Assembly: GCF_008033385.1 (NCBI RefSeq)
Contig: NZ_VOGY01000012.1
Coordinates: 1-64,000 of the forward strand
Origin: Algibacter pacificus
GTDB lineage: Bacteria; Bacteroidota; Bacteroidia; Flavobacteriales; Flavobacteriaceae
Direction: 5' to 3'
DNA length: 64,000 bases
Part shown: positions 16,997 to 25,736 of the stretch, piece by piece
Layout: each line of letters opens with the position of its first letter
How positions within the stretch are numbered: position 1 is the stretch's first letter
Notes under the pieces: generated by a model
The model's input: the letters and a program-made list of their open reading frames with translations, nothing else
Database searches by the model: none
Told to the model about the DNA's origin: nothing
Position numbers and translations under genes: made by a program

Positions 16997-17021
16997 TAGC
17001 ACCATAAAAAAACTACTCATC

Positions 17022-17876
17022 ATGGTAAAATCTATAGAAAATAAAAAACAAACATGGATAACAATATTAATATTTCTGGGCCTTGTAATTGCTCTTACTT
17101 CACCATTTCATTATGCAATAGTGAATTTTTATCCATCAAGAATTTATGTTGGCGCTATCATGTGGTGTCCCGCAATAGCTGCATGTATTACCTTAAAAAT
17201 ACGTGGACGTAAAATTTCATCACTTAACTGGAATTGGGGAAATTGGAGATATATTCGATGGTCTTATGTTATTCCTGCCTTTTATGGTGTAATCACTTAT
17301 GTATTCATCTGGATTTTTGGATTCGGAAACCTAGCAAATGAAGAAGCGATAACGGAATGGGGAAAAGAACTAGGTCTGTTTGGTATTGGAACTTTAAATC
17401 CAACGTCAATAGCTATAATTGCCATTATTTTATTAGGCACTGTTGAAGTAATAAGAGCGGCTGCAACAACCCTAGGTGAAGAAATTGGATGGCGAGGATT
17501 TTTCATCTATGAATTGAGAAAAGTGCTGTCTTTTTCGGGCGTATCAATTTTTAGTGGACTAATTTGGTCTTTTTGGCATTGGCCATTACTAGTTTACTAT
17601 AGTAACAATGTACTATTAGAATTTACAACGTTCACTATCGTAATTGTTTCTATGTCATTTATTATGACGTATTACACCTTTAAATCTAAAAGTCTATGGC
17701 CAGCAGTTATTTTTCATGCAGTAAGCAACGTGTATATTCAAAAAATTATGCCTCCTCTAACCATAAAAGTTGAAGGAAGTGAACATTGGCTTGGTGAAAA
17801 CGGAATTATGTTTGCTATAGTAACACTTGTTTTTGGATTATATTTTTGGAGAAAAGCTGTAAAACAGAACTTATAG
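17022..17876 (+). CDS. CPBP-family intramembrane metalloprotease (CAAX protease-like)
   Basis: 284 residues, mostly transmembrane. The ABI/CPBP motifs are present in order: the Glu-Glu/Arg motif LGEEIGWRGFF, the second motif FWHWPLL, and the third FHAVSN. These residues bind the catalytic metal in Rce1-type proteases. Roughly eight membrane helices surround them. Members process prenylated proteins in eukaryotes and, in bacteria, act in bacteriocin self-immunity or signal-peptide handling; the substrate here is unknown. The gene follows the TrpRS gene by 25 bases and may be co-transcribed. Confidence 0.85.
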   Translation: MVKSIENKKQTWITILIFLGLVIALTSPFHYAIVNFYPSRIYVGAIMWCPAIAACITLKIRGRKISSLNWNWGNWRYIRWSYVIPAFYGVITYVFIWIFGFGNLANEEAITEWGKELGLFGIGTLNPTSIAIIAIILLGTVEVIRAAATTLGEEIGWRGFFIYELRKVLSFSGVSIFSGLIWSFWHWPLLVYYSNNVLLEFTTFTIVIVSMSFIMTYYTFKSKSLWPAVIFHAVSNVYIQKIMPPLTIKVEGSEHWLGENGIMFAIVTLVFGLYFWRKAVKQNL

Positions 17877-18809
17877 ATCACATTAATTTTCTATTTAAAT
17901 GGTTATGCAGAAAACCTCATACTTACTCATATTAAAAAACCATCACCAAAAAATAATGAAGTCCTAATAAAGATACGGGCTACTTCTGTAACAACAAGCG
18001 ATGTGCTTATTCGTAGAATGAATGAACCTCTGATCCAAAAATTTATACTTCAACTCATATTTGGTTTTGGGCGTCCTAGAAATCCTATTTTAGGAATGGT
18101 GACCTCTGGAATTGTAGAGCGTAAAGGTAAAGATGTTACATTGTTTGAAGTTGGGGATGAGGTTTTTGCATATGGTTCAATCTCACCTACCAAACGCCGT
18201 TTCGGTTCTTATGCAGAGTATATTTGCTTACCAGAAAATTGGAATCTGGCACTCAAACCTGTAAATCTTAGTTTTGAGGAAGCTGCAGCGATACCTTATG
18301 GTGGCTTGCTTGCTACTCATTTATTAAAAAAGACGAGCATAAACAAAGGCGACAATGTTTTAATTTATGGAGCGTCAGGAAGTATAGGCACTATGGTGAT
18401 ACAATTGGCTAAGAATTTAGGCGCTCATATTACTAGTGTCTGTAGTGGCAGAAACTTCGAGTTAGTAAAGACTTTGGGTAGTGATAAGGTGATTGATTAC
18501 ACCATAGAGAATGCTGAAACAAAATTAGAAAGGTATAAATATGTAATTGATGCCGTTGGCTATTCGAAATCATCAAAACTCAAAGAAAAGAGCAAAAAAG
18601 CATTGACTCCGAATGGCAAATACATATCCATAGATCATAACACACCATTAACTCCAAAAGAAGCTTTTTTAAATTTAAAAAGGTTAGCAGAACAAGATAA
18701 GATTAGACCTGTTATTGATAGCATCTATCCTTTAGAAAAAATGGCTGAAGCACATAAATATGTGGAGCTAGGTCATAAGAGAGGTAATGTTGTAATTAAA
18801 ATTAACTAA
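17877..18809 (+). pseudogene. Medium-chain dehydrogenase with missing start region (probably 5'-decayed)
   Basis: From GTG at 18003 the frame encodes 268 residues of an MDR-type oxidoreductase (GMVTSGIVERKGKDVTLFEVGDEVFAYGS, nucleotide loop YGASGSIGTMVIQLAKNLGA, late PLEKMAEAHKYVELGHKRGNVVIKI). The conserved N-terminus of the family is still encoded upstream in the same frame (GYAENLILTHIKKPSPKNNE, then VLIKIRATSVTTSD), open back to 17877, but with no ATG, GTG or TTG before 18003. A protein starting at 18003 would lack the first GroES-like strands. Either a rare start such as ATT 17886 is used or the start codon was lost next to the stop of the CPBP gene (17876). It is related to the intact gene at 12812 but not a close copy. 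Confidence 0.6.
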
Positions 18810-18843
18810 TCTATATACTCATCAATCAAAAGACAAAAAATAT

Positions 18844-19698
18844 ATGTTTTTCAAATCAAAAGAAGGTAAAGAAAAAATCATCAGCCTTTATAATCAAAAG
18901 TTAAAAGAGTTAAATATTGATTACTCAGAACAATTAGTAGAAACAAAATTTGGTAAAACCAATATAATTAAAGTTGGGAACACCAATTTACCTCCATTAG
19001 TACTTATTCATGGTACAGGAGGTTGTGCACCACAAATTTTAGATTCTTTTCCCAATCTAGCTTCAAAATATTCTGTCTATGCAATTGATGTCTTAGCGCA
19101 GCCCAATAAAAGTGCAGAGAATAGGTTAGACATGAAATCTTTGGATTATGGAAAATGGCTTATAGAAGTAGTTATAAAGCTAAGACTGAAAGACGTGACC
19201 CTAGTAGGTTTTTCTTTTGGTGGTTTCATTAGCTTAAAAGCACTGGAGTTTAACGAGACACCAATTAGACGGGTTTTCTTAATCGCTCCAGTCTATATCG
19301 TAAATGGCAATCCTCTTGTAGGTTTGTTTAAAATGTTCCTACCATTAAAAAAGTTTATAAAAACTAACAATCAAAAGCACATTAAAAAGGTAATGAACGT
19401 GCTTTTTTCTGAATACGATGATTTTGCGTTAACCTATATGTCAACTACATTTCAAAACTGTAATATGGATTTCTCACCACTTCCTATAATTTCTATAGGT
19501 TCAGCAAATAATATAAAAACACCAATCAGCATTTTCGCAGCTGAAAAAGACATCATGTTTCCTGGTAAAAAAATGATAAGGAGAACTGAAAAACTATTTC
19601 CATCATTAAAAGAAGTTTTTTTGCTAAAAGATTCGAAACATGTACCTAATCAAAATGATTTTAGTTTAATTGAAAATCAAATAATAAAAAACTCGTAA
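18844..19698 (+). CDS. Alpha/beta hydrolase (serine nucleophile)
   Basis: 284 residues with an alpha/beta hydrolase core: LVLIHGTGGCAPQILDSFPNLA (oxyanion region), nucleophile elbow VGFSFGGFISLKALEF, acid near AAEKDIMFPGKKM, and the catalytic His in LKDSKHVPNQND. The first 30 residues (KSKEGKEKIISLYNQKLKELNIDY) are a helical lead typical of small flavobacterial esterase-like proteins. It probably hydrolyses an ester or thioester in the cytoplasm; the substrate is unknown. It follows the decayed dehydrogenase by 34 bases. Confidence 0.82.
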   Translation: MFFKSKEGKEKIISLYNQKLKELNIDYSEQLVETKFGKTNIIKVGNTNLPPLVLIHGTGGCAPQILDSFPNLASKYSVYAIDVLAQPNKSAENRLDMKSLDYGKWLIEVVIKLRLKDVTLVGFSFGGFISLKALEFNETPIRRVFLIAPVYIVNGNPLVGLFKMFLPLKKFIKTNNQKHIKKVMNVLFSEYDDFALTYMSTTFQNCNMDFSPLPIISIGSANNIKTPISIFAAEKDIMFPGKKMIRRTEKLFPSLKEVFLLKDSKHVPNQNDFSLIENQIIKNS

Positions 19699-20056
19699 TT
19701 TATCTACTTCATATCAGGTTAAGTCGGCCTCATAAAATTTTGGCTAAAACAATAGGAGAAAAGAGCGTGCATATTTTAGGGGTTTAGCAATACATTTTCT
19801 TAAGAGTTTCAATTATATAAAATAGAACAGAAAAAGTTCTATTCGCCGTTTTACTCATATATTATATTTGTACTATAATTAATATTATGTAAAATAGAAT
19901 ATTTTAAAACCTGTTCTACTTCATTAAAATATGTATTGTTTTTGTTACAATATTCTTGCGTAATACATATCCCAAACCAAAAGCATTGAGTAACTTTGTA
20001 ATTAGTAAATAATTTGGACAATTTATATCTGTTAAATTTCTATAAATAAAAGTCAT

Positions 20057-20069
20057 TTGTGTAACACAA
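20057..20069. promoter_or_regulatory. Palindrome TTGTGT-A-ACACAA upstream of cydA
   Basis: Perfect 6-1-6 inverted repeat whose centre lies about 48 bases before the transcription start predicted from the -7 box at 20097. Position suits an activator or redox regulator; the half-site TTGTG recalls Rex and CRP sites but the spacing fits neither. Confidence 0.4.
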
Positions 20070-20096
20070 GTCACTCTTTTACTTGGTAAAACCAGA

Positions 20097-20104
20097 TACC
20101 TTTG
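20097..20104 (+). promoter_or_regulatory. -7 box TACCTTTG of the cydAB promoter
   Basis: Matches TAnnTTTG, 28 bases before the cydA ATG. The -33 region lacks a TTG at the usual distance, consistent with a promoter that needs an activator. Confidence 0.5.
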
Positions 20105-20132
20105 TCCGCAACAAACATAAATTACTACTTTT

Positions 20133-21467
20133 ATGGAAGACATGCTATTTTATGATAGAATGCAATTTGCGTTTACCATTACCTTTCACTATTTATTTCC
20201 GCAATTAACCATGGGCTTGTCCCTTTTGGTCGTTTATTTTAAAGGGAGATATCTTTACTCTAATCTTGAAAAATATAACGATGCTGCTAAATTTTGGATG
20301 AAAATTTTCGCCTTAAATTTTGCTATGGGTGTGGTTACGGGAATCCCCATGGAATTTCAGTTTGGCACCAATTGGGCTAAATTTTCAGAATTAACCGGAG
20401 GCATAATTGGCCAAACCCTCGCTATGGAAGGTATGTTCTCCTTCTTTTTAGAATCCTCCTTTTTAGGACTTTTCATTTTTGGAGAAAAACTCTTAGGCCA
20501 TAAACTACATTTCGTCACAGGATTTTTAGTCTTTTTAGGCTCTTGGGCCAGTGGTTATTTAATTATTGCTACACACTCCTGGATGCAATATCCTGTAGGC
20601 TACGAAGTTCTAGAAAATGGCAAATTTGTACTTAATAATTTTGGGGCTTTATTTTCTAACCCATGGCTACTACCCTCTTATTTACACAATCAATTAGCCT
20701 CAATTATTACGGCATCCTTTGTGGTTGCTGGTATTGGTGCTTTCTATATTCTAAACAATAAACACAGCGAATTTGGAAAGCTCTTTTTAAAAACAGGTGT
20801 TGTTTTTGGTTTGGTATCCAGTATTTTAGTAGCGTTTCCAACTGGCGATTTAGTAGCTAAAAACGTGGTAAAACATCAACCAGTAACCTTTGCTGCTATG
20901 GAAGGGATTTTTGAAACTGAAGATGGCGGATCGGAAATTGTACTTATCGGTCAACCAAATATGCTTGAGCAAAAATTAGACAACAAAATTGCCGTTCCTA
21001 ATATTTTAAGTTTCTTAACTTATCAAGACTGGAATGCAGAAATTAAAGGTTTAAATGAATTTGATAAAAGCACCCACCCTACCAATGTACCTGGCTTATA
21101 TTATGCCTACCATATTATGGTTGGTTTAGGCACAATTTTTATAGGGCTTATGCTTTTGGCAGCGGTGCAACTTTATAGAAAAAAACTTTATAAAACCAAA
21201 TGGATTTTATGGTCTCTGTTATTTATGATTCCGTTTCCATATATTGCAAATACCACAGGTTGGTACACCGCCGAATTAGGCAGACAACCTTGGTTAGTTT
21301 ATAATTTACTGCGTACAACAGAAGGAGCTTCTCCAACGGTTTCGGCTGGAAATACGTTATTTACACTACTTGGTTTTATTGGTTTATACTTACTATTAGG
21401 TCTTTTATTTTTAATGCTTGCAGGCAAAATAATTAATAAAGGTCCACAACAACTTAACACACACTAA
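20133..21467 (+). CDS. cydA: Cytochrome bd ubiquinol oxidase subunit I
   Basis: 444 residues with the bd-oxidase subunit I pattern: His19 in FTITFHYLFPQLTMG (high-spin haem ligand), MEFQFGTNW, His185 in YLHNQLAS (low-spin b558 ligand), and the quinol-site region ending in the conserved GWYTAELGRQPW. The protein is shorter than E. coli CydA, as expected for the short Q-loop type. With CydB it forms the high-affinity quinol oxidase in the inner membrane, which reduces oxygen to water and helps under low oxygen, nitrosative stress or sulfide. The gene begins 28 bases after a -7 box and precedes cydB by only 2 bases. No cydX-like small gene or cydCD is adjacent. Confidence 0.96.
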   Translation: MEDMLFYDRMQFAFTITFHYLFPQLTMGLSLLVVYFKGRYLYSNLEKYNDAAKFWMKIFALNFAMGVVTGIPMEFQFGTNWAKFSELTGGIIGQTLAMEGMFSFFLESSFLGLFIFGEKLLGHKLHFVTGFLVFLGSWASGYLIIATHSWMQYPVGYEVLENGKFVLNNFGALFSNPWLLPSYLHNQLASIITASFVVAGIGAFYILNNKHSEFGKLFLKTGVVFGLVSSILVAFPTGDLVAKNVVKHQPVTFAAMEGIFETEDGGSEIVLIGQPNMLEQKLDNKIAVPNILSFLTYQDWNAEIKGLNEFDKSTHPTNVPGLYYAYHIMVGLGTIFIGLMLLAAVQLYRKKLYKTKWILWSLLFMIPFPYIANTTGWYTAELGRQPWLVYNLLRTTEGASPTVSAGNTLFTLLGFIGLYLLLGLLFLMLAGKIINKGPQQLNTH

Positions 21468-21469
21468 TT

Positions 21470-22546
21470 ATGGAATTATTTTGGTATATTGTTTTAATGA
21501 CCATGTTGGCAATTTATGTCATTCTAGATGGTTACGATTTTGGAGCAGGCATTATTCACCTATTCTTTGCTAAAACAGAAAAAGATAAAAAAGCTATTAC
21601 CAATGCTATTGGCCCCTTTTGGGATGCTAACGAAGTTTGGCTTATTGCTGCTGGCGGTGTGTTATTCTTTGCGTTTCCAACTTTATATGCCTCATCTTTT
21701 AGTGGATTTTACCTCCCCTTAATCATGATATTATGGTTGCTTATTTTTAGAGCCATAGGTCTCGAATTGCGTGGGCAAGTACATAACCGCATGTGGGAAG
21801 CTATATGGGATAAAGCTTTTGGTATTTCAAGTTTACTGTTAGCCTTGTTTTTTGGCGTGGCTTTAGGAAATGTAGTTCGTGGTGTTAATTTAGGAAATGT
21901 AGTTAATGGCGTGTCTACTCACGAAGCGCACTTTTTCTTTTTACCGCTTTGGAATCCAACCTTTAGCCCGCATGCCGAAGAATTAGGAATCATCGATTGG
22001 TTTACCTTATTATTGGGTATTATTGGTGTGGTTTCACTTGCCATTCATGGTGCCAATTGGATTATTTTTAAAACCAATTCAGATCTTAATGAGAAGCTAA
22101 AAAAAGTGGTTTTCAGTTTAAATATAGTTCTACTTATATTGGTAATTGTTTCTATTTCAATATGGCATATTATTGATCCAAACCCATTTCATAATTTTAT
22201 GGTTCATCCTTGGTTATGGATTTTTCCAAGTATTACAATAGTTGGTTTGTTTGGTTTATTTAAGGTAAAATCATTTAAAAAACATGGCATCGGATTTTTG
22301 TTTTCCTCCTTATTTTTATTTGGAGGTTTAACCACAACAGTAGCATCTATTTTTCCAAAAGTGTTACCCTCTACAAACAGTATTAATCCAGATTTAACTT
22401 TATACAACGTGGCTGCTCATGAATACGGCTTATCAATTGGTATATATTGGTTTGTTATTGCTGTTATTTTGGTGGCTGTTTATATGTTTATTCAATATAA
22501 AGTGTTTAGTGGAAAAATGGATGATGTGGGTTACGGTGAACATTAA
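21470..22546 (+). CDS. cydB: Cytochrome bd ubiquinol oxidase subunit II
   Basis: 358 residues, polytopic. The start is the CydB signature LDGYDFGAGIIHLFFAKTEKDKKAITNAIGPFWDANEVWLI, with the conserved Trp and Asp residues. Further blocks FRAIGLELRGQ and the helix SIGIYWFVIAVILVAVYMF near the end complete the nine-helix layout. It pairs with CydA to form cytochrome bd and stabilises the haem-bearing subunit. Start and spacing (2 bases after cydA) show a tight operon. There is no sign of a third subunit gene downstream; the next gene, 103 bases on, encodes a DMT-type permease. Confidence 0.96.
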   Translation: MELFWYIVLMTMLAIYVILDGYDFGAGIIHLFFAKTEKDKKAITNAIGPFWDANEVWLIAAGGVLFFAFPTLYASSFSGFYLPLIMILWLLIFRAIGLELRGQVHNRMWEAIWDKAFGISSLLLALFFGVALGNVVRGVNLGNVVNGVSTHEAHFFFLPLWNPTFSPHAEELGIIDWFTLLLGIIGVVSLAIHGANWIIFKTNSDLNEKLKKVVFSLNIVLLILVIVSISIWHIIDPNPFHNFMVHPWLWIFPSITIVGLFGLFKVKSFKKHGIGFLFSSLFLFGGLTTTVASIFPKVLPSTNSINPDLTLYNVAAHEYGLSIGIYWFVIAVILVAVYMFIQYKVFSGKMDDVGYGEH

Positions 22547-22649
22547 TGACTTTGGCGTAAACAACCACATCATTAACCCTAATATTAAATCTCTATCATT
22601 TTTTTTAACATTAGTACTCTAAATACATCCATTATCTTATTTTCGCGCA

Positions 22650-23549
22650 ATGTGGATGTATTTAGGGCTTTTAGCCGCGTTATTTTTAGGGTTACATAAT
22701 TTATGTAAAAAACATGCTGTGCAGGGAAACGAGGTGTTTCCGGTACTTTTGGGTACAGTAACCTCTAGTTTTATTTTTCTTTTACCTTTTTTTATAGGTT
22801 CCATTTATTTTCCTGGGTTCACTAAGAATCTCGGCTTTTATATCGACCCTATCCCATGGGAAACGCATGGCTTTATTTTTATAAAATCGGCTATTATGGC
22901 AAGTTCCTGGGTTTTGGCTTACCAAGCACTTAAGCATTTACCCATAACTATTGTCACGCCTATTCGCTCTGCCGGTCCGTTTTTTACCTTTATTGGCGCT
23001 ATCCTTATTTATGATGAAAAACCTAATGGCTTGCAATGGCTTGGCTTTTTTCTTATTATTTTTTCAGTGATGCTATATTCTAAAATTGGTAAAAAAGAAG
23101 GCATTAATTTTAAACGTAACCAATGGATTTTCGCCATTATAGCAGCCACTTTTTTAGGAGCTTCTAGTGGACTATATGATAAGTTTTTAATACAGAGCCT
23201 AGCTTTAGCCCCACAAACCTTATTGTTTTGGTTTAGTTTTTACGTCATTCTCATTTTACTGGTTATATTAACAATCACCTGGTTTCCATATGCTGAAAAG
23301 CGAAAAGCCTTTACATTCCGATGGACTATTCCAGCGGTTGGGGTTTTATTAACATCGGCCGATTATTTCTATTTTAAGGCGCTTCAAGATCCTGAAGCTT
23401 TAATTATGCTACTTTCAGCTATTAAGCGTAGCCAGATTATTATCGCTGTAGTTGTTGGAGGATTTCTCTTTAAAGAGCAAAACAAACGAAAAAAACTAGT
23501 GCCACTCACCGGAATTCTATTAGGTGTGTTCCTTATTTTATATGCGTAA
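22650..23549 (+). CDS. DMT-superfamily (EamA) permease
   Basis: 299 residues with ten predicted transmembrane helices in two five-helix halves, the arrangement of the drug/metabolite transporter family. Typical pieces are LPITIVTPIRSAGPFFTFIGAILIYDEKPNGLQWLGFFLIIFSV in the first half and the matching region AIKRSQIIIAVVVGGFLFKEQNKRKK, LVPLTGILLG in the second. Such carriers export metabolites or amino acids by proton antiport; the substrate is not readable. It lies 103 bases after cydB, with its own start close to a small AT-rich spacer, so co-transcription is possible but not required. Confidence 0.82.
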   Translation: MWMYLGLLAALFLGLHNLCKKHAVQGNEVFPVLLGTVTSSFIFLLPFFIGSIYFPGFTKNLGFYIDPIPWETHGFIFIKSAIMASSWVLAYQALKHLPITIVTPIRSAGPFFTFIGAILIYDEKPNGLQWLGFFLIIFSVMLYSKIGKKEGINFKRNQWIFAIIAATFLGASSGLYDKFLIQSLALAPQTLLFWFSFYVILILLVILTITWFPYAEKRKAFTFRWTIPAVGVLLTSADYFYFKALQDPEALIMLLSAIKRSQIIIAVVVGGFLFKEQNKRKKLVPLTGILLGVFLILYA

Positions 23550-23688
23550 CAATGAAGTCTTGTAATGGTCGACTTAATTGTATAACTGACGACCTTAATA
23601 TAACCCATATTTACTTTTTTAAACCAAGAGAAAATTAGAATTGTTTATACTAATGTTTCTAGAGATATATAAATGTATGTTAAAAAAG

Positions 23689-23702
23689 AATGAACATTCA
23701 TT
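23689..23702. promoter_or_regulatory. Probable TetR operator AATGAA-CA-TTCATT
   Basis: Perfect 6-2-6 palindrome lying between the -33 region and the -7 box (TATCTTTG, 23711-23718) of the TetR gene that follows. This position and symmetry point to autorepression by the TetR protein. Confidence 0.6.
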
Positions 23703-23710
23703 TTTTTATA

Positions 23711-23718
23711 TATCTTTG
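23711..23718 (+). promoter_or_regulatory. -7 box TATCTTTG of the TetR/detoxification operon
   Basis: TAnnTTTG match 17 bases before the ATG at 23735. No clean TTG at the -33 position. Confidence 0.5.
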
Positions 23719-23734
23719 TTTATAATTTAGAATT

Positions 23735-24319
23735 ATGGCAAAACTTCAAAAAAGTATAGATAAAAGAAATGCGCTTGTAAAAGCGACTATAGAACTAGTA
23801 AATAATGCGGGGTTTCATGCTACACCAATGAGCAAAATAGCCAAAATGGCCAATGTATCACCTGCCACCATATATTTATATTTTGAAAACAAACAAGATT
23901 TAGTAAACCAAACATACATAGATGTTAAAGCAGAATATACCAAATATGCTTTTGATACATATGACGAAAATATGTCTGTGGAATCGGGTTTTGAACTAAT
24001 TTGGAAACGCATAGCAGATTTTAAACTCAAAGAATGCGAACACGCCATGTTTTTAGCGCAATGTGACAACACCCCTATTATTGATGAAATAAGCCGTCAA
24101 GAAGGGATTAAACACCTACAACCCCTACTCGATCTTTGGGAGCGCGGTAGACAGGAGGGAATTATAAAACCCGTATCAGATTATCTGTTATATGCTTATG
24201 CTATTAATCCCCTATCATTTTTAATGATGGCTCAAAAACGTGGGGCTTTTCAATTAAATAAAACACATTTGGAGGAAGCTTATCAATCGGCTTGGAGTAG
24301 TATAAAAGTTTGTAAATAA
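23735..24319 (+). CDS. TetR/AcrR-family transcriptional regulator
   Basis: 194 residues. The N-terminal HTH is canonical: KRNALVKATIELVNNAGFHATPMSKIAKMANVSPATIYLYFENKQDLVNQTY. The rest is a helical ligand domain without recognised signature. Genes downstream encode an NAD(P)-binding protein (1-base gap), a nitroreductase and a YqhD-like dehydrogenase, all in line. TetR repressors of such sets typically release DNA on binding electrophiles or aldehydes (family knowledge). A symmetric AATGAACATTCATT lies inside its own promoter, so autoregulation of the whole operon is likely. Confidence 0.9.
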   Translation: MAKLQKSIDKRNALVKATIELVNNAGFHATPMSKIAKMANVSPATIYLYFENKQDLVNQTYIDVKAEYTKYAFDTYDENMSVESGFELIWKRIADFKLKECEHAMFLAQCDNTPIIDEISRQEGIKHLQPLLDLWERGRQEGIIKPVSDYLLYAYAINPLSFLMMAQKRGAFQLNKTHLEEAYQSAWSSIKVCK

Positions 24320-24320
24320 C

Positions 24321-24986
24321 ATGAAGAAAACAGCTATTATATTAGGGGCAACAGGGTTAACGGGAAAACATTTACTTCAGAAATTAATTGAAGATGAGCG
24401 TTATGAAAGCATTAAATTGTTTTCGCGTTCTAAAATTGAAGGCTTACCTAATAAGGTAACACAATATATTGGAGATCTATTGAATTTGGAAGTTTTTAAA
24501 CCCAATTTTAAAGCCGATGACGTGTATTGTTGTATTGGTACAACGGCAAAAAAAACACCAGATAAAAGACTATATAAAAAAATAGATTATGGTATTCCGG
24601 TAACAGCTGCAACCCTTTCAAAAGAAAATAATATACCAACGTTTATAGTCATTTCAGCTATGGGCGCTAATAAAAATAGTTCGATGTTTTACAATAAAAC
24701 CAAAGGAGAAATGGAGCAAGATGTGTTAGGCCAAAACATAAAAAACACCTTCATTTTAAGGCCTTCTTTAATTGGTGGAGAAAGGCAAGAACTGAGATTA
24801 TTAGAAAAAATAGGACTGGCAGTTTTCCAAGTCATTGAACCCTTTTTTATAGGGAAGCTAAAACAATACAAAATTATTAATGCTGAAACCATCGCGCAGG
24901 CTATGATTAATTTAGCAAATAGTAACAATCATGCCGAAACGATTATCACATCAAACGAGATAAAACAAATTTCAAAATCAAACTAA
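24321..24986 (+). CDS. NAD(P)H-binding oxidoreductase (atypical SDR, TIP30-like)
   Basis: 221 residues with a single Rossmann fold: KKTAIILGATGLTGKHLLQKLIED (GxTGxxG nucleotide loop), a mid-region DVYCCIGTTAKKTPDKRLYKKIDYG, and the FILRPSLIGGERQE block seen in the HTATIP2/TIP30-like branch of atypical short-chain dehydrogenases. Cytoplasmic. Members may act as quinone or flavin-dependent reductases or redox sensors; no specific reaction can be assigned. It starts one base after the TetR stop and is followed by the nitroreductase gene after 15 bases, so it belongs to the detoxification operon. Confidence 0.82.
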   Translation: MKKTAIILGATGLTGKHLLQKLIEDERYESIKLFSRSKIEGLPNKVTQYIGDLLNLEVFKPNFKADDVYCCIGTTAKKTPDKRLYKKIDYGIPVTAATLSKENNIPTFIVISAMGANKNSSMFYNKTKGEMEQDVLGQNIKNTFILRPSLIGGERQELRLLEKIGLAVFQVIEPFFIGKLKQYKIINAETIAQAMINLANSNNHAETIITSNEIKQISKSN

Positions 24987-25001
24987 AAAAAATAGAATTA
25001 C

Positions 25002-25634
25002 ATGGAATTATTAGACAAATTAAACTGGAGATACGCTGCAAAAGCAATGAATGGAACACAAGTTCCTGAAGACAAAATTGAGCGCATTTTAGAAGCGGCG
25101 CGTTTAGCTCCAACATCAAGCGGACTGCAACCTTTCGAAATATTTGTTATTAAAAATCAAGATATTAAAGCACAAATTAAACCTGTTGCTTGGAATCAAT
25201 CTGTAATTACAGACTGCTCCCACCTACTGGTTTTTGCTGCATGGGATACCTATACTGCCGATAGAATTAACCACATGTTCGATTTAACTAACGACATTCG
25301 TGGTTTTAAGAACGAAGGTTGGGAAAATTACCGCCAAATGCTTTTAAATTCTTATCCACAGAAAGATACAGAGGAAAACTTTAATCATGCAGCCAAACAA
25401 GCTTATATAGCTTTCTCGCAAGCTATTGTTGCTGCTGCTTTTGAAGGTGTGGATGCCACCCCTATAGAAGGTTTTGATCCAGCTGCTGTAGATGAAATTT
25501 TAGGATTGCGTGAAAAAGGATTGCGTAGTGCCGTTTTATTACCATTAGGCTATAGAAAAGATGAAGCAGATTGGTTAGTAAACCTTAAAAAAGTGAGAAA
25601 ACCAATGGAAGAGTTAGTTACTGTTATAGAATAA
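25002..25634 (+). CDS. NAD(P)H-dependent nitroreductase-family oxidoreductase
   Basis: 210 residues, FMN-dependent nitroreductase fold. Motifs: WRYAAKAMNG (FMN phosphate-binding region), ARLAPTSSGLQPFEIFVI, AFEGVDATPIEGFDPAAVDEIL, and the late SAVLLPLGYRK. It is a paralogue of the nitroreductase at 3691 but not a close copy. These enzymes take electrons from NAD(P)H and reduce quinones, nitroaromatics or enones. It sits in the TetR operon between the NAD(P)-binding protein and the YqhD-like dehydrogenase, 15 bases after the former and 102 bases before the latter. That setting supports a role in electrophile clearance (inference). Confidence 0.9.
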   Translation: MELLDKLNWRYAAKAMNGTQVPEDKIERILEAARLAPTSSGLQPFEIFVIKNQDIKAQIKPVAWNQSVITDCSHLLVFAAWDTYTADRINHMFDLTNDIRGFKNEGWENYRQMLLNSYPQKDTEENFNHAAKQAYIAFSQAIVAAAFEGVDATPIEGFDPAAVDEILGLREKGLRSAVLLPLGYRKDEADWLVNLKKVRKPMEELVTVIE

Positions 25635-25736
25635 AAACAATGAAACCTATTTGAATGGGGTACTTAAAATTACTAAAACTTTTAGGCTTTTGTAAGGTAG
25701 AAAAAAATGATTGTTAAAATATAAAGAAAGAAACAG

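Larger units (their letters stand above)
19699..20132. other. Long intergenic region upstream of cydAB
   Basis: This 434-base gap has no supported reading frame. It contains a hairpin ATAGAAC-N7-GTTCTAT (19822-19842), a -7-like TATATTTG at 19863-19870 with no gene directly after it, and the cyd promoter region near its end. A small RNA starting near 19877 is possible but not supported by any terminator I can see. Confidence 0.4.

Noticed and set aside
6757-19698. Integrated prophage or conjugative element as source of the accessory stretch
   Set aside because: No integrase, structural phage genes, relaxase or tRNA attachment site found; only the local direct repeats are supported.
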